NCBI GenBank assembly: GCA_031550725.1
Contig: JAVBOH010000004.1
Coordinates: 62,001-126,000 of the forward strand
Origin: UBA946 sp031550725
GTDB lineage: Bacteria; Bacillota; Clostridia; Oscillospirales; Ruminococcaceae
Direction: 5' to 3'
DNA: 64,000 bases
The first letter of the stretch is position 1. Each line of letters opens with the position of its first letter. Shown piece after piece: positions 8,756 through 16,873 of the stretch. Made by a program: the position numbers and the translations under genes. Under the pieces are notes generated by a model. That model had not been told where the DNA came from, made no database searches, and saw only the letters and a program-made list of their open reading frames with translations.

Positions 8756-8827
8756 AATTGTAGTTATACCGACCGAACAGTTCTTGAGAGAACGAGTGTT
8801 GAGGGAAAGCAGTACTACGAATTTTAA
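8752..8827 (+). repeat. 76-base dispersed repeat, copy A
   Basis: Starts over the stop codon of the preceding gene with TTAAAATTGTAGTTAT and ends GAATTTTAA. An inverted copy of identical length is at 26134-26209, with about 60 of 76 positions identical by eye. The ends form a terminal inverted repeat (TTAAAATT/AATTTTAA), and the centre contains the self-complementary TTCTTGAGAGAA. Confidence 0.75.
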
Positions 8828-8862
8828 GCGTTAAAGAGTTTGAAGAAGGAGATTATATAATT

Positions 8863-9615
8863 ATGGTTAATGTTAAAGGTAAATGGGCGTTTATTACAGG
8901 TGCTTCTCGTGGAATAGGATATCTAACAGCAAAATTTATGGCAGAACAGGGATGCAACCTTATTCTTCAAAGCCGCAAGCTTGAGAACACTGCAACTGTT
9001 ATGGAAGAAGTTAAGGCAATGGGTGTCGAAGCTTATGCTGTTAGTGCTGAGCTTTCTGACCTTGATAGTGTTGAAAAAATGCTTGATGACATTGATTCAT
9101 TGGGTGTGAATGTTGAAATTGTAATGAACAATGCAGGCTTGCAGATTGCATATAGAAATGAGTATTTTAAAACTCCTGTGTCTGATTATACCGAGAGCTT
9201 TAAGATTAATACAATTGCTCCTGCAATGATTTGCTATCACTTCATGCCCAAAATGATTGCTAATGGCTTTGGCAGAATACTTAACACAACAAGCGGAATA
9301 GCACTAGAGCCACAGCAGGCGGGATATTCCGCAAGTAAAGCGGCACTCGACAAAATTACAATTGACCTAGGTTCAACGGTTGAGGGTACTGATGTTATGA
9401 TAAATTTAACTGACCCAGGATGGTGCAGAACAGACCTAGGCGGACAATTTGCACCAAACTCACCTGAAAGTGCAATCCCAGGAATTGTTGTAGGTGCATT
9501 TATTGATGATAAGAAGTCGGGACGTAATTTAGGTGCGCAGAATTTCGCTGGAATGACACTTGAAGATGCTGTTAAAAAAGCAGAGAGTGAATTTGACAGT
9601 CCATATCAAAAATAA
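8863..9615 (+). CDS. Short-chain dehydrogenase/reductase
   Basis: Classical SDR of 250 residues with the cofactor loop TGASRGIG (about 13-20), the NNAG motif (about 88-91), the catalytic Ser in NTTSGIAL and the YSASK Tyr-x3-Lys (about 155-159). It probably reduces or oxidises a small carbonyl or alcohol with NAD(P)H. The C-terminal region after DPGWCRTDLGG is short and ends near the stop, as in classical SDRs. It lies about 107 bases after the epimerase gene, separated by the 76-base repeat, and may belong to the same transcript. AAGGAG precedes the ATG. Substrate unknown. Confidence 0.9.
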   Translation: MVNVKGKWAFITGASRGIGYLTAKFMAEQGCNLILQSRKLENTATVMEEVKAMGVEAYAVSAELSDLDSVEKMLDDIDSLGVNVEIVMNNAGLQIAYRNEYFKTPVSDYTESFKINTIAPAMICYHFMPKMIANGFGRILNTTSGIALEPQQAGYSASKAALDKITIDLGSTVEGTDVMINLTDPGWCRTDLGGQFAPNSPESAIPGIVVGAFIDDKKSGRNLGAQNFAGMTLEDAVKKAESEFDSPYQK

Positions 9616-9652
9616 TGCTTCTCCATAATTTTATAAATATTGATTTAGCTGC

Positions 9653-9694
9653 AAAATGGCTGTCGTACAAGTAAAAATGTACGACAGCCATTTT
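9653..9694. terminator. Intrinsic terminator, 16-bp perfect stem
   Basis: AAAATGGCTGTCGTAC (9653-9668) pairs exactly with GTACGACAGCCATTTT (9679-9694) around a 10-base loop. It separates the dehydrogenase cluster from the radA promoter. Confidence 0.9.
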
Positions 9695-9707
9695 GTATAA
9701 AAAATCT

Positions 9708-9736
9708 TTGACAAATTAACACAAATGTGCTATTAT
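9708..9736 (+). promoter_or_regulatory. Sigma-A promoter of radA
   Basis: Consensus TTGACA (9708-9713), 17-base spacer, TATTAT (9731-9736), 33 bases before the radA start. Confidence 0.88.
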
Positions 9737-9768
9737 TAATGTATAAAAAAGATTTGGAGAAATTATTT

Positions 9769-11187
9769 ATGGCAGCAAAATCAAAAACTGTTTATATATG
9801 CAGCCAATGCGGATATGAAAGTCCAAAATGGAATGGCAAATGTCAGAACTGTGGCGAATGGAACACATTTGAGGAGCAAGAAATTGCACCAGTAACAGCT
9901 AATAAAAGCGGCATATCAAGAGGAAATGCAGCAGTTTCATCTGCACGTTCAGGACTAGATTTATCATCAAAAATATCGGTTTTATCAGAGATTGATACCG
10001 AGGATGATGTTAGATATTCAACTGGTGTCGGAGAGCTTGACAGAGTTCTTGGCGGTGGACTTGTAAAAGGCTCGCTGGTACTTTTAGGCGGTGAGCCAGG
10101 TATCGGTAAATCCACAATGCTATTACAGATTTGCGGTCATTTGGGTGAGCAGTACAGCATTTTATATATATCGGGTGAGGAAAGTATACGACAAATAAAA
10201 CTTCGTGCGGAGCGTCTTGGTGTTGATACAGAAAATTTGTATCTGCTCGCAAGCAATGATGCGCAGTCAATAGCTGATACAATTTCGATAAAAAAGCCTG
10301 ATATAGCGATTATTGATTCGATACAGACTATGGCACTTGCGGATGTTAATTCATCAGCAGGAAGTGTTTCACAGGTGCGTGAATGCACAAATCTTTTTAT
10401 GCGCACTGCAAAATCAGAGGAGATACCAATTTTCATTGTAGGTCATGTTAATAAAGACGGTGCAATCGCAGGTCCAAAGGTAATGGAGCATATTGTTGAT
10501 GCAGTGCTGTATTTCGAGGGTGAACGTCATTTGTCATACAGAATTTTAAGAGCTGTTAAAAATCGTTATGGATCAACAAACGAGATAGGCGTTTTTGAAA
10601 TGTGTGACAATGGGCTTGAAGAAGTTGAAAATCCATCGGAAATGCTGCTGTCGGGGCGACCAAAGAATGTTTCAGGCAGCTGTGTAGCGTGTATAATGGA
10701 GGGAAGCCGACCAATTTTGACAGAGGTGCAAGCTTTAGTAACTAAGAGTGGCATAGCAAATCCAAGGCGCACTGCAACAGGCTTTGACTATAACAGGCTT
10801 GCAATGATTTTAGCAGTTTTGGAAAAACGTGCAGGACTTTTCGTCGGTACTCTTGATGTATATTTGAATATAGTTGGAGGTATCAGGCTTGATGAGCCAG
10901 CAGGAGATTTAGCCGTGGCGACAGCAGTTTTCAGTGCATTTTATGACATTCCGCTGGACGAGCATTTAATCGCATTCGGTGAAATAGGTCTTGGCGGTGA
11001 GGTTAGGAATACATCGAATATTATACAACGCATCACAGAAGCGGAGCGACTTGGATTTACTCATTGTATCATTCCAAAGCAGTCTTTCAGAAGTATCGAC
11101 GTGACAAAGTTTAACATAAGACTGACAGGTGTATCCTCAATCAGACAAGCGTTTAATGTTATTCGTCCGCAACAAAACGAGGGATAA
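9769..11187 (+). CDS. radA: DNA repair protein RadA (Sms)
   Basis: RecA-related branch-migration ATPase that processes recombination intermediates. From the chosen start the protein has 472 residues. It opens with the four-cysteine zinc finger CSQCGYESPKWNGKCQNCGE, then the Walker A GGEPGIGKSTMLLQ (about 104-117), a Walker B region around IAIIDSIQ, the RadA signature KNRYGS, and a C-terminal Lon-protease-like domain. The frame extends upstream to 9727, but ATG 9769 has the GGAGA Shine-Dalgarno 8 bases away and gives the normal MAAKSKTVYICSQCG N-terminus. Two bases separate it from the next gene. Confidence 0.97.
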   Translation: MAAKSKTVYICSQCGYESPKWNGKCQNCGEWNTFEEQEIAPVTANKSGISRGNAAVSSARSGLDLSSKISVLSEIDTEDDVRYSTGVGELDRVLGGGLVKGSLVLLGGEPGIGKSTMLLQICGHLGEQYSILYISGEESIRQIKLRAERLGVDTENLYLLASNDAQSIADTISIKKPDIAIIDSIQTMALADVNSSAGSVSQVRECTNLFMRTAKSEEIPIFIVGHVNKDGAIAGPKVMEHIVDAVLYFEGERHLSYRILRAVKNRYGSTNEIGVFEMCDNGLEEVENPSEMLLSGRPKNVSGSCVACIMEGSRPILTEVQALVTKSGIANPRRTATGFDYNRLAMILAVLEKRAGLFVGTLDVYLNIVGGIRLDEPAGDLAVATAVFSAFYDIPLDEHLIAFGEIGLGGEVRNTSNIIQRITEAERLGFTHCIIPKQSFRSIDVTKFNIRLTGVSSIRQAFNVIRPQQNEG

Positions 11188-11189
11188 AT

Positions 11190-11543
11190 ATGACAAGACA
11201 AGAATACATAGACTTTTGCAACACACTGATAGGTGTAACGATGGATTACCCATTTGAATCAAGTCCTACGGCTTTAGCAGTGCGTCATAAAGATACAAAA
11301 AAGTGGTTTGCACTTATGATGGAGCATAATGGCAAGGATATAGTTAATCTAAAAAGTGACCCAATGCAGTCAGATTTTTTGCGTAGTGTTTATGAAGGTG
11401 TCACTGAAGCATATCACATGAACAAGGTGCATTGGAACACGGTTTATCTTGATTCGGATGTACCGTCAGAAGAAATAGAACGCATGACAATGGAAAGCTA
11501 TCATATAACTGAAAAAAAGAAAAAAAGAAACTGCACATCGTAA
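11190..11543 (+). CDS. MmcQ/YjbR family protein
   Basis: Small cytoplasmic protein of 117 residues in the MmcQ/YjbR family, which has a double-wing DNA-binding-like fold related to CyaY. Family features seen are the opening MTRQEYIDFCNTLIG, the central WFALMMEHNGKDIVNLK and the C-terminal HWNTVYLDSDVPSEEI (usually HWNTVxLDGxVP). The molecular function is not established. It starts two bases after the radA stop, so it is cotranscribed and probably translationally coupled. The terminator overlaps its last codons, and the KKKKRN tail is partly the terminator's A-rich side. Confidence 0.88.
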   Translation: MTRQEYIDFCNTLIGVTMDYPFESSPTALAVRHKDTKKWFALMMEHNGKDIVNLKSDPMQSDFLRSVYEGVTEAYHMNKVHWNTVYLDSDVPSEEIERMTMESYHITEKKKKRNCTS

Positions 11544-11560
11544 AAATGTGCAGTATTTTT
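11531..11560 (+). terminator. Terminator of radA operon
   Basis: CTGCACAT (11531-11538) pairs with ATGTGCAG (11546-11553), followed by TATTTTT. The stop codon of the YjbR-like gene lies in the loop. Confidence 0.88.
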
Positions 11561-11569
11561 GTGTAAAAA

Positions 11570-12046
11570 TTACTTGATAAGTCCTCTGATAATTTCGTCA
11601 GCACGAGCATTATTCTCGCAGGCAATCAAATAAACATAACGGCCATCGGCCTTTAAAACAGCATTATCAAGCTTGTACATTTCATCAGGAGTATAGTCTT
11701 TAAAAAGCGAAATTTGATAATCAAGACGCTTTTTCATAGCAGCCAAAACATCATCTGAAAAGGAATTGTCAGACAATACAAAAACGGTAATTTCATCAGG
11801 AAAAGCACCGGATGCACAAATATACATTGACATATCGGAAACCATGGTTTCATCAACATCATAGTAAAGAGCCAGACTTTTCATATCCTTGGCAACAGCA
11901 GACGGTATAGCAATTTCATTCAAAACTTCACCAGTGATATATTCAGCAGCAAGAACTGGCTGTTCAGTTTTGGAATTACCATTGCAAGCGGACAGCATAA
12001 AAATCATGATAATAAAAGGGAGCATAAAATTTTTTTTAAATTTCAT
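11570..12046 (-). CDS. DUF4358-type lipoprotein
   Basis: Predicted membrane-anchored extracytoplasmic lipoprotein of about 158 residues. Signal peptide MKFKKNFMLPFIIMIFML is followed by a lipobox ending SAC, with the lipidated Cys at about residue 21. The remainder resembles DUF4358 proteins of Clostridia, including the FKDYTPDEMYKLDNAVLKADG run before a C-terminal YVYLIACENNARADEIIRG. The molecular role is unknown. The frame is open from a GTG at 12085, but ATG 12046 gives a canonical lipoprotein signal. It lies 22 bases after the SGNH-hydrolase gene; DUF4358 genes are often seen near cell-surface acyl-transfer or SGNH genes, so a shared role in envelope modification is plausible (inference). 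Confidence 0.75.
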   Translation of the reverse strand: MKFKKNFMLPFIIMIFMLSACNGNSKTEQPVLAAEYITGEVLNEIAIPSAVAKDMKSLALYYDVDETMVSDMSMYICASGAFPDEITVFVLSDNSFSDDVLAAMKKRLDYQISLFKDYTPDEMYKLDNAVLKADGRYVYLIACENNARADEIIRGLIK

Positions 12047-12068
12047 AGTTACATACCATTTTTCATAA

Positions 12069-13142
12069 TTATTTTTGTGATTCACGAATTGTCATTTCGA
12101 CCTCGTGAAGTATAATAGGATAAGCATTTGCATGGCAATGAACACCATCAGCATCAACAAGCTTGTCATTATAATAACCGCTTTTATCGCATAAAAGCGA
12201 ATAAACATCAACTAAAAGGCAGTCATTCTGCACAGCAAAATCCTTTAAAAGCTCATTATATTTCAAGATGTGGTCAAGCTTGATATTATCAGGCTCGGCA
12301 ATTTCATATTCATAGCTAACCGGTGGAATTGTCATCAAAACAAGTTTGGAATTTGGTGCTTCGGTTTTAAGTTCATCAATCAAAAGCTGCATTTTATCAA
12401 TCATATATTCAGGCTCGAGGTAACTCATACCGTTTGTGCCGAGCATAATACAAAGGTAATCAGCCTGAAACTCGACAGCCTTTTGGGCAACAGTCTTTTC
12501 AGACTTGTTTTTATCATTGACATCAAGGATTTTATCAGTTAAAGCAGAGCTTGGATTAAGTCCGATTTTTGAAAAAACATTCTCAGGTTTAAGATATTCA
12601 AACCCCGAAAAACCACCCGAAATGGAGTCGCCGATAAAAAGAATATTATCGAAAAAATCCTCGGTATATTCATTATAAGCAAGTGAAATTTCTTCGGTTT
12701 CCTGCATACCTGCAGGAATTGAGCCATCGGAAATACTTGCTGTTTCAGGTGTAAATTCTGGGGTTGTAACAGCACTTTCGGCAACCCGTTCAGTCGTAAT
12801 GACAGCACTTTCGGTATATTGAGTTATCGTTCCATGAGCAGTTGCAGGAGCATTACCAAACTGTTTGAACATAAAAAAGCATATGAATAAAACCGCTAAA
12901 GTTGGTGAGCCGATTGAAATTATTTTCATCGCACGGTCTGATTTAGCCTGAATAGCTTTTTTACTTAATTTATCAGGCTTTGCTTTTTTATTTGATTGAA
13001 CAGTGGTGCTTTTTTGACTTTGCTCACTTGTTTTATCCGACTTAAAAAAAACGGATAATTCATTTATTTTATCCAATTTATTAGTTTTTTTATTTTTCTT
13101 AGCCTTACTATATTTATTTAATTTTTTAGATTTATGTTTCAT
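12069..13142 (-). CDS. Membrane-anchored SGNH/GDSL-family hydrolase
   Basis: Probable extracellular esterase or acyltransferase of 357 residues. A lysine-rich cytoplasmic N-terminus (about 1-72) precedes one membrane segment (SIGSPTLAVLFICFFMF, about 76-92), a Thr/Ser/Glu-rich linker, then the SGNH domain. The domain shows block I FIGDSISGGFSG (nucleophile Ser, about 170), block III GTNG with Asn, and block V DGVHCHANAY with the catalytic Asp and His near the C-terminus. Such enzymes commonly add or remove acyl groups on surface polysaccharides. First gene of a two-gene minus-strand operon with the DUF4358 lipoprotein; promoter at 13178-13206. Confidence 0.85.
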   Translation of the reverse strand: MKHKSKKLNKYSKAKKNKKTNKLDKINELSVFFKSDKTSEQSQKSTTVQSNKKAKPDKLSKKAIQAKSDRAMKIISIGSPTLAVLFICFFMFKQFGNAPATAHGTITQYTESAVITTERVAESAVTTPEFTPETASISDGSIPAGMQETEEISLAYNEYTEDFFDNILFIGDSISGGFSGFEYLKPENVFSKIGLNPSSALTDKILDVNDKNKSEKTVAQKAVEFQADYLCIMLGTNGMSYLEPEYMIDKMQLLIDELKTEAPNSKLVLMTIPPVSYEYEIAEPDNIKLDHILKYNELLKDFAVQNDCLLVDVYSLLCDKSGYYNDKLVDADGVHCHANAYPIILHEVEMTIRESQK

Positions 13143-13177
13143 ATATTAACATCACTCCTCAAATGGAATACCATATT

Positions 13178-13206
13178 ATTATACTACATATCATACAAAT
13201 ATACAA
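13178..13206 (-). promoter_or_regulatory. Sigma-A promoter of the SGNH-DUF4358 operon
   Basis: Minus strand: TTGTAT (13201-13206), 17-base spacer, TATAAT (13178-13183), about 35 bases before the start codon. Confidence 0.75.
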
Positions 13207-13326
13207 GTACATTTTGTGACATAATGTCGATATAAGTCGAATTATCTCATAATAGTGTATATCAGAACTTGTCTTCACAAGTTTATATGCACGTCTTTTC
13301 CGTTAGAACTCCTTATCTTACGTCAG

Positions 13327-13402
13327 TATAGTTGGTTAAATTAAAAATCAAGTGTTTTAAATTTGCACATAGTGCATAAAGTAAAGCATTTAACCAACTA
13401 TA
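13327..13402. repeat. AT-rich inverted-repeat element, copy 1
   Basis: A 76-base segment bounded by perfect 15-base inverted repeats: TATAGTTGGTTAAAT (13327-13341) and ATTTAACCAACTATA (13388-13402). Its centre has a small hairpin, TGCAC-ATA-GTGCA. The identical 15-mer recurs at 25262-25276. A further hairpin GGAGC-GTA-GCTCC follows at about 13433-13445. The element lies in a 403-base gap between divergent or convergent genes that holds no other gene. Confidence 0.75.
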
Positions 13403-13527
13403 CAAGTAGTTTTCAAACCTTTGATGAGAAAGGGAGCGTAGCTCCGTTAAAAACCCCAAAGAGTTTTAAACTTAACGATATTACTATTATATTATGATTA
13501 ATTCGTGATATACAAAAGAAAAAAAGC

Positions 13528-13564
13528 AAAACCTTTTTCCGAAATTTAAGCGGAAAAAGGTTTT
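13528..13564 (-). terminator. Terminator of the GNAT/Nudix/HD gene run
   Basis: AAAACCTTTTTCCG (13528-13541) pairs perfectly with CGGAAAAAGGTTTT (13551-13564). On the minus strand it is followed by GCTTTTTTTC. It overlaps the last codons of the acetyltransferase gene ending at 13546. Confidence 0.92.
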
Positions 13565-14013
13565 CTCATAGTATAATTTATAAGTATCTGTCCAAATCTC
13601 AGAACTTTATTTTCATGATGAACAATATATCCCATTTTAGTGAAAAATGGCTTTGCTGTAATGGATACATCTGCCGTGATTTCATTTATTCCAATTGTTT
13701 TAGCATATACCAAAATTTTTTCATGCAAAGCCTTAGCGACACCAGTTCGCTGATATAAATGATGAACATAAAAGCAGTCAAGATAACCATTTTCATATAT
13801 ATTGGCAAACCCTATAATCGTGTTGTTTTCCTCTGCAACAAGAGTATAGCTTTCACCAAAACGCTCACACCATTTGCTTATATCAGTATCAGAAACTGCC
13901 CAAGCATCAAGCTGCATAGCAGTATAATCATTCCTGCAAACTTTGTGAACAGTATCATAAAACATCGTAAAAATCTCATGATTATCAGTGCTTTCGTACA
14001 TCCGTAATATCAT
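13546..14013 (-). CDS. GNAT-family N-acetyltransferase
   Basis: Acetyl-CoA dependent acetyltransferase of 155 residues. The acetyl-CoA binding loop is seen as YVHHLYQRTGVAKALHEKIL (about 82-101), matching the Q/RxxGxG/A motif with Ala in the last position. The beta-4 strand LDCFYVHH and a C-terminal FFTKMGYIVHHENKVLR are typical of the fold. Substrate unknown. It starts 5 bases after the next GNAT gene ends, so the two form an operon. The terminator hairpin overlaps its 3' end. Confidence 0.85.
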   Translation of the reverse strand: MILRMYESTDNHEIFTMFYDTVHKVCRNDYTAMQLDAWAVSDTDISKWCERFGESYTLVAEENNTIIGFANIYENGYLDCFYVHHLYQRTGVAKALHEKILVYAKTIGINEITADVSITAKPFFTKMGYIVHHENKVLRFGQILINYTMRKPFSA

Positions 14014-14018
14014 ATAAA

Positions 14019-14786
14019 CTACTCCAAATCAAAAGCAGTAAGTTCCGACCAAGCAGGATAATATCCACATTTTCTTGCAACATTCTGCGATGCAATATTC
14101 CCGCCCCAAGTGCCATAATAAGGAATAGCGCCATGGCGAAAAACCTCTTTTGTGAGTGCGGAAACAAGCTCGACAGCAAGTCCTTTTCCACGATAATCGG
14201 GCAGAACATCAATGCCAATCTGCCAGAAACGTTCACTGTCATTGCTAGCGCCAGCCATGCCAATAATGTTACGTCCATTCACAGCGCAAACAGCAACCAT
14301 GTCATGACGCTCACGTTTTGCGTTATAAAGCAGGGCGTTTGAAAAGCCTTTATATTGGTACAAAATTGTCTGTATTTCGTCCTCCTCAAAAGCCCTCAAA
14401 TCATACCCAGTTTTAGGAATATAGCTGTAAGGAGTTTCAGGGAGATAATAAATCTTGCTTTGCGCCGCAGTTTTGTTAAAGCATTCAAGCTTGCGGTTGA
14501 TAACATACATCTGCATACCATCAAAAAGCACAGATGAATCACTTTTATTAAATTTTGCGAACAAATCCGTCATAAAAGGGAGCATTTCATCGGACACAGA
14601 TGCAATGACACCTCTGCCCATAGTCGCCATCTTAAAGAAATGCGGCTCATCCAGAAAAGAGCGATACCCTTCAGTTAAACGTGATTTTGTCACACGGTTT
14701 ATATCACCGAAAAAATCCTCGGCATTGCAAGAATAATCAGCTGCAAGCTGAATAGCCGCCAAATCAATCAATTCATTACGAAACAT
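14019..14786 (-). CDS. GNAT-family acetyltransferase with N-terminal extension
   Basis: A 255-residue protein whose C-terminal half is a GNAT domain: IGIDVLPDYRGKGLAVELVS (about 190-209) holds the RGKGLA acetyl-CoA motif, and NIASQNVARKCGY is the usual C-terminal helix. The first 130 residues resemble the N-terminal half of two-lobed GNAT proteins found in Clostridia. Substrate unknown. Upstream partner of the smaller GNAT gene, 27 bases after the Nudix gene, so the Nudix and two GNAT genes are probably cotranscribed. Confidence 0.82.
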   Translation of the reverse strand: MFRNELIDLAAIQLAADYSCNAEDFFGDINRVTKSRLTEGYRSFLDEPHFFKMATMGRGVIASVSDEMLPFMTDLFAKFNKSDSSVLFDGMQMYVINRKLECFNKTAAQSKIYYLPETPYSYIPKTGYDLRAFEEDEIQTILYQYKGFSNALLYNAKRERHDMVAVCAVNGRNIIGMAGASNDSERFWQIGIDVLPDYRGKGLAVELVSALTKEVFRHGAIPYYGTWGGNIASQNVARKCGYYPAWSELTAFDLE

Positions 14787-14813
14787 AAAAACCTAGTCCT
14801 TTATTTTACAATC

Positions 14814-15308
14814 TTAAATCTGCGAATTTATAAATTCTTCAAGTAAATTTCTGCCGATACTATCAAATCTTAGCATTTCAACAGCTTTATTCAAATCAAA
14901 CCAGCAAGCACTGTCAACCTCGCATGACACAACTAAATCATACCTTTTAACAAAGCAAACAAATCCAAGCATAAGATTATCACTTTTCTCGTGATAATAA
15001 CTTCTTATGTAACGCAAATCGGTAACTTCAAGATCTATTTCCTCTTGCACTTCTCGCACAGCAGTAGTTTCAGAAGTTTCACCACGCTTGATATATCCAG
15101 CAACATTGATATAATTAGGGGAAACATAGCTTTGTTTAATGAGTGCGATTTCCGAGGTTTCTTTTGACACGCAAAGACAAATTACACATGGATAGGAAAA
15201 CGGAAAAAACGGACGGTTGCATGCATTACAAAATGGAACTTCACCCTCATCTCCACATTTTCTTAAATGCAATTTTTCACTGCAAAGAGGACAATAATCA
15301 AATATCAT
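14814..15308 (-). CDS. Nudix hydrolase with N-terminal zinc ribbon
   Basis: Hydrolyses a nucleoside-diphosphate-linked substrate; the zinc ribbon plus Nudix layout resembles NAD(+) diphosphatase NudC-type proteins. In 164 residues the ribbon shows CPLC (about 6-9) and CNAC (about 27-30). The Nudix box GYIKRGETSETTAVREVQEE follows at about 71-90; it keeps Gly, Glu and REVxEE but has Asp instead of the usual Gly two residues after. It is 26 bases downstream of the HD hydrolase gene. Substrate cannot be fixed from sequence. Confidence 0.85.
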   Translation of the reverse strand: MIFDYCPLCSEKLHLRKCGDEGEVPFCNACNRPFFPFSYPCVICLCVSKETSEIALIKQSYVSPNYINVAGYIKRGETSETTAVREVQEEIDLEVTDLRYIRSYYHEKSDNLMLGFVCFVKRYDLVVSCEVDSACWFDLNKAVEMLRFDSIGRNLLEEFINSQI

Positions 15309-15334
15309 GACCCAAAGCCACCATTCATATAGTA

Positions 15335-15973
15335 TTAATCTGGAAGAATACCTTTTTCATTACATTCCTTCAATAAGCCTAGTATATGCTCCCAAAGTTC
15401 GTTTGACCCATCAGCAACATATTTATTTCGCTCGGTTACCTGACCATAACGAATGCCATGCTCTTTCCAACCCATGCCGTCACGCTTAATGTTAAGCAAA
15501 AGCGGTTGAATTCTATCCATAGCATTTGCAAACTTTGATTCAGGAGTTGCACGTTCCTCAAACTCATCCCAAAGCGCACGATATTCCTCATGCTGATCTT
15601 TCGGTAAAATTGCAAATAATCTATCAGCAGCCTTAAGCTCACGTTCAAGCTTAGACTTGTTTGCATCGGTATCATAACAAAACGTGTCACCAGCATCAAT
15701 TTCAACGATATCATGAATAAGTACCATCTTGACAGTCCTTAAAATATCGATTTTTTCATTGGCATATTCCGACAGAATGACAGTAAAAAGAGCAAGTGAA
15801 AACGAATGCTCAGCATCATTTTCCTTTCGAGGATATGTCTTTTTTTCGCCCGTATAATCTGGTGAAAAGGATGGAACATCATCCATAGAAACATAAGTCT
15901 GACGGTATAAATTTTTTAATTTATCAGCCTCAAGCAAAAACTCAAGCTGATCTTTTAATCTTTGGGTATTCAT
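15335..15973 (-). CDS. HD-domain hydrolase (YfbR/HDDC2-like)
   Basis: Metal-dependent phosphohydrolase of 212 residues. HD-domain ligands are visible as DAEHS (about 53-57, first His), LIHDIVEIDAGD (about 86-97, His-Asp plus Glu/Asp) and a later Asp in ANAMDRIQPLLLN. This arrangement matches the YfbR/HDDC2 group, many of which are 5'-deoxynucleotidases. First gene of the HD-Nudix-GNAT-GNAT run on the minus strand. A nucleotide clean-up role is a reasonable guess but not proven. Confidence 0.82.
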   Translation of the reverse strand: MNTQRLKDQLEFLLEADKLKNLYRQTYVSMDDVPSFSPDYTGEKKTYPRKENDAEHSFSLALFTVILSEYANEKIDILRTVKMVLIHDIVEIDAGDTFCYDTDANKSKLERELKAADRLFAILPKDQHEEYRALWDEFEERATPESKFANAMDRIQPLLLNIKRDGMGWKEHGIRYGQVTERNKYVADGSNELWEHILGLLKECNEKGILPD

Positions 15974-16034
15974 AGTATATTTTCCTTTTAATTATCTATA
16001 AATATATAACATACTGTTTGGAAATTGGGTTATC

Positions 16035-16060
16035 GTAGGGGTCGTCGAAGTCGCCTGCCC
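16035..16060. repeat. Dispersed TGTAGGG palindromic element, copy 2
   Basis: Reads GTAGGGGTCGTCGAAGTCGC then CTGCCC. The GTAGGGG edge and the internal GTCG/CGAC-type pairing match the other copies. It sits in the gap between the SDR gene and the HD-hydrolase gene. Confidence 0.5.
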
Positions 16061-16109
16061 TATAATTGATTATATAATAAAAATGTGAGAAATTAGATTT
16101 TACAATATA

Positions 16110-16868
16110 TCAGACACTTTTCTTGCTCTGAAAATAAGACACAAATTTAAGCATAATACCATCAGGAACAAGCCCCGAGCCATAAACAGCAAGCTTCATA
16201 TGCAGTGTCGGAATGATAATCATTTTACGTTTAAACATATGATAAATAGCATACTTAGCAGCATAATCCGCACTAATTCCCTTTGTGGATGATGATTTGA
16301 CGCCTGCACGGCTGTTAAAATCTGTATAAACAGGGCCAGGACAAAAAGCTCCAATATAAACATTACTGCCAGAAACGCTAAGCTCCTCATGAATGGCCTC
16401 GGTGAGAGTGACAGCGTAATTTTTCGTGGCATAATATGTTGACATCATAGGACCAGGCATAAACCCTGCGGATGATGCAACATTAAGAATATATCCCTTG
16501 TCCTTGGCAGTGAAATCACGAAGAAAAAGCTTAGTTAAAATATGCAGAGCAGAGCAGTTAACATTAATCATTTCGAGTTCTTTGTTAAGGTCAGTATCGG
16601 AAAAACATCCAAAAAGACCAAACCCCGCATTGTTTATAAGAATATCAATATCATACTTTTTAACCTTCTCATAAAGCGCAAAGCACTCATTCTTATTAGC
16701 TAAATCTGCAGTAAAAACCTTGCATTTTTTAGCACCAATTTCATCACGCAAAATGTTAAGCTGTTCAGTATTACGCCCAGTTATTATAACTTTTATACCA
16801 CAGCCAGCTAGCAATCTTGCTATCTCCATACCAATTCCAGAGCTTGCACCAGTTATTAAAGCTGTCAT
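16110..16868 (-). CDS. Short-chain dehydrogenase (DltE-like SDR)
   Basis: NAD(P)-dependent oxidoreductase of about 252 residues with TGASSGIG (about 6-13), NNAGFG, the Ser region NVASSAGFMPGP and a YYATKNYAV Tyr-x3-Lys. The C-terminal 45 residues are basic and hydrophobic (FKRKMIIIPTLHMKL), like membrane-associated DltE/YqjQ-type SDRs. A TTG at 16877 is in frame but directly abuts the GAAAGG Shine-Dalgarno. ATG 16868 is nine bases beyond it and five bases after the upstream stop, so translation is probably coupled to the transglutaminase-like gene. Substrate unknown. Confidence 0.88.
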   Translation of the reverse strand: MTALITGASSGIGMEIARLLAGCGIKVIITGRNTEQLNILRDEIGAKKCKVFTADLANKNECFALYEKVKKYDIDILINNAGFGLFGCFSDTDLNKELEMINVNCSALHILTKLFLRDFTAKDKGYILNVASSAGFMPGPMMSTYYATKNYAVTLTEAIHEELSVSGSNVYIGAFCPGPVYTDFNSRAGVKSSSTKGISADYAAKYAIYHMFKRKMIIIPTLHMKLAVYGSGLVPDGIMLKFVSYFQSKKSV

Positions 16869-16873
16869 AAATA

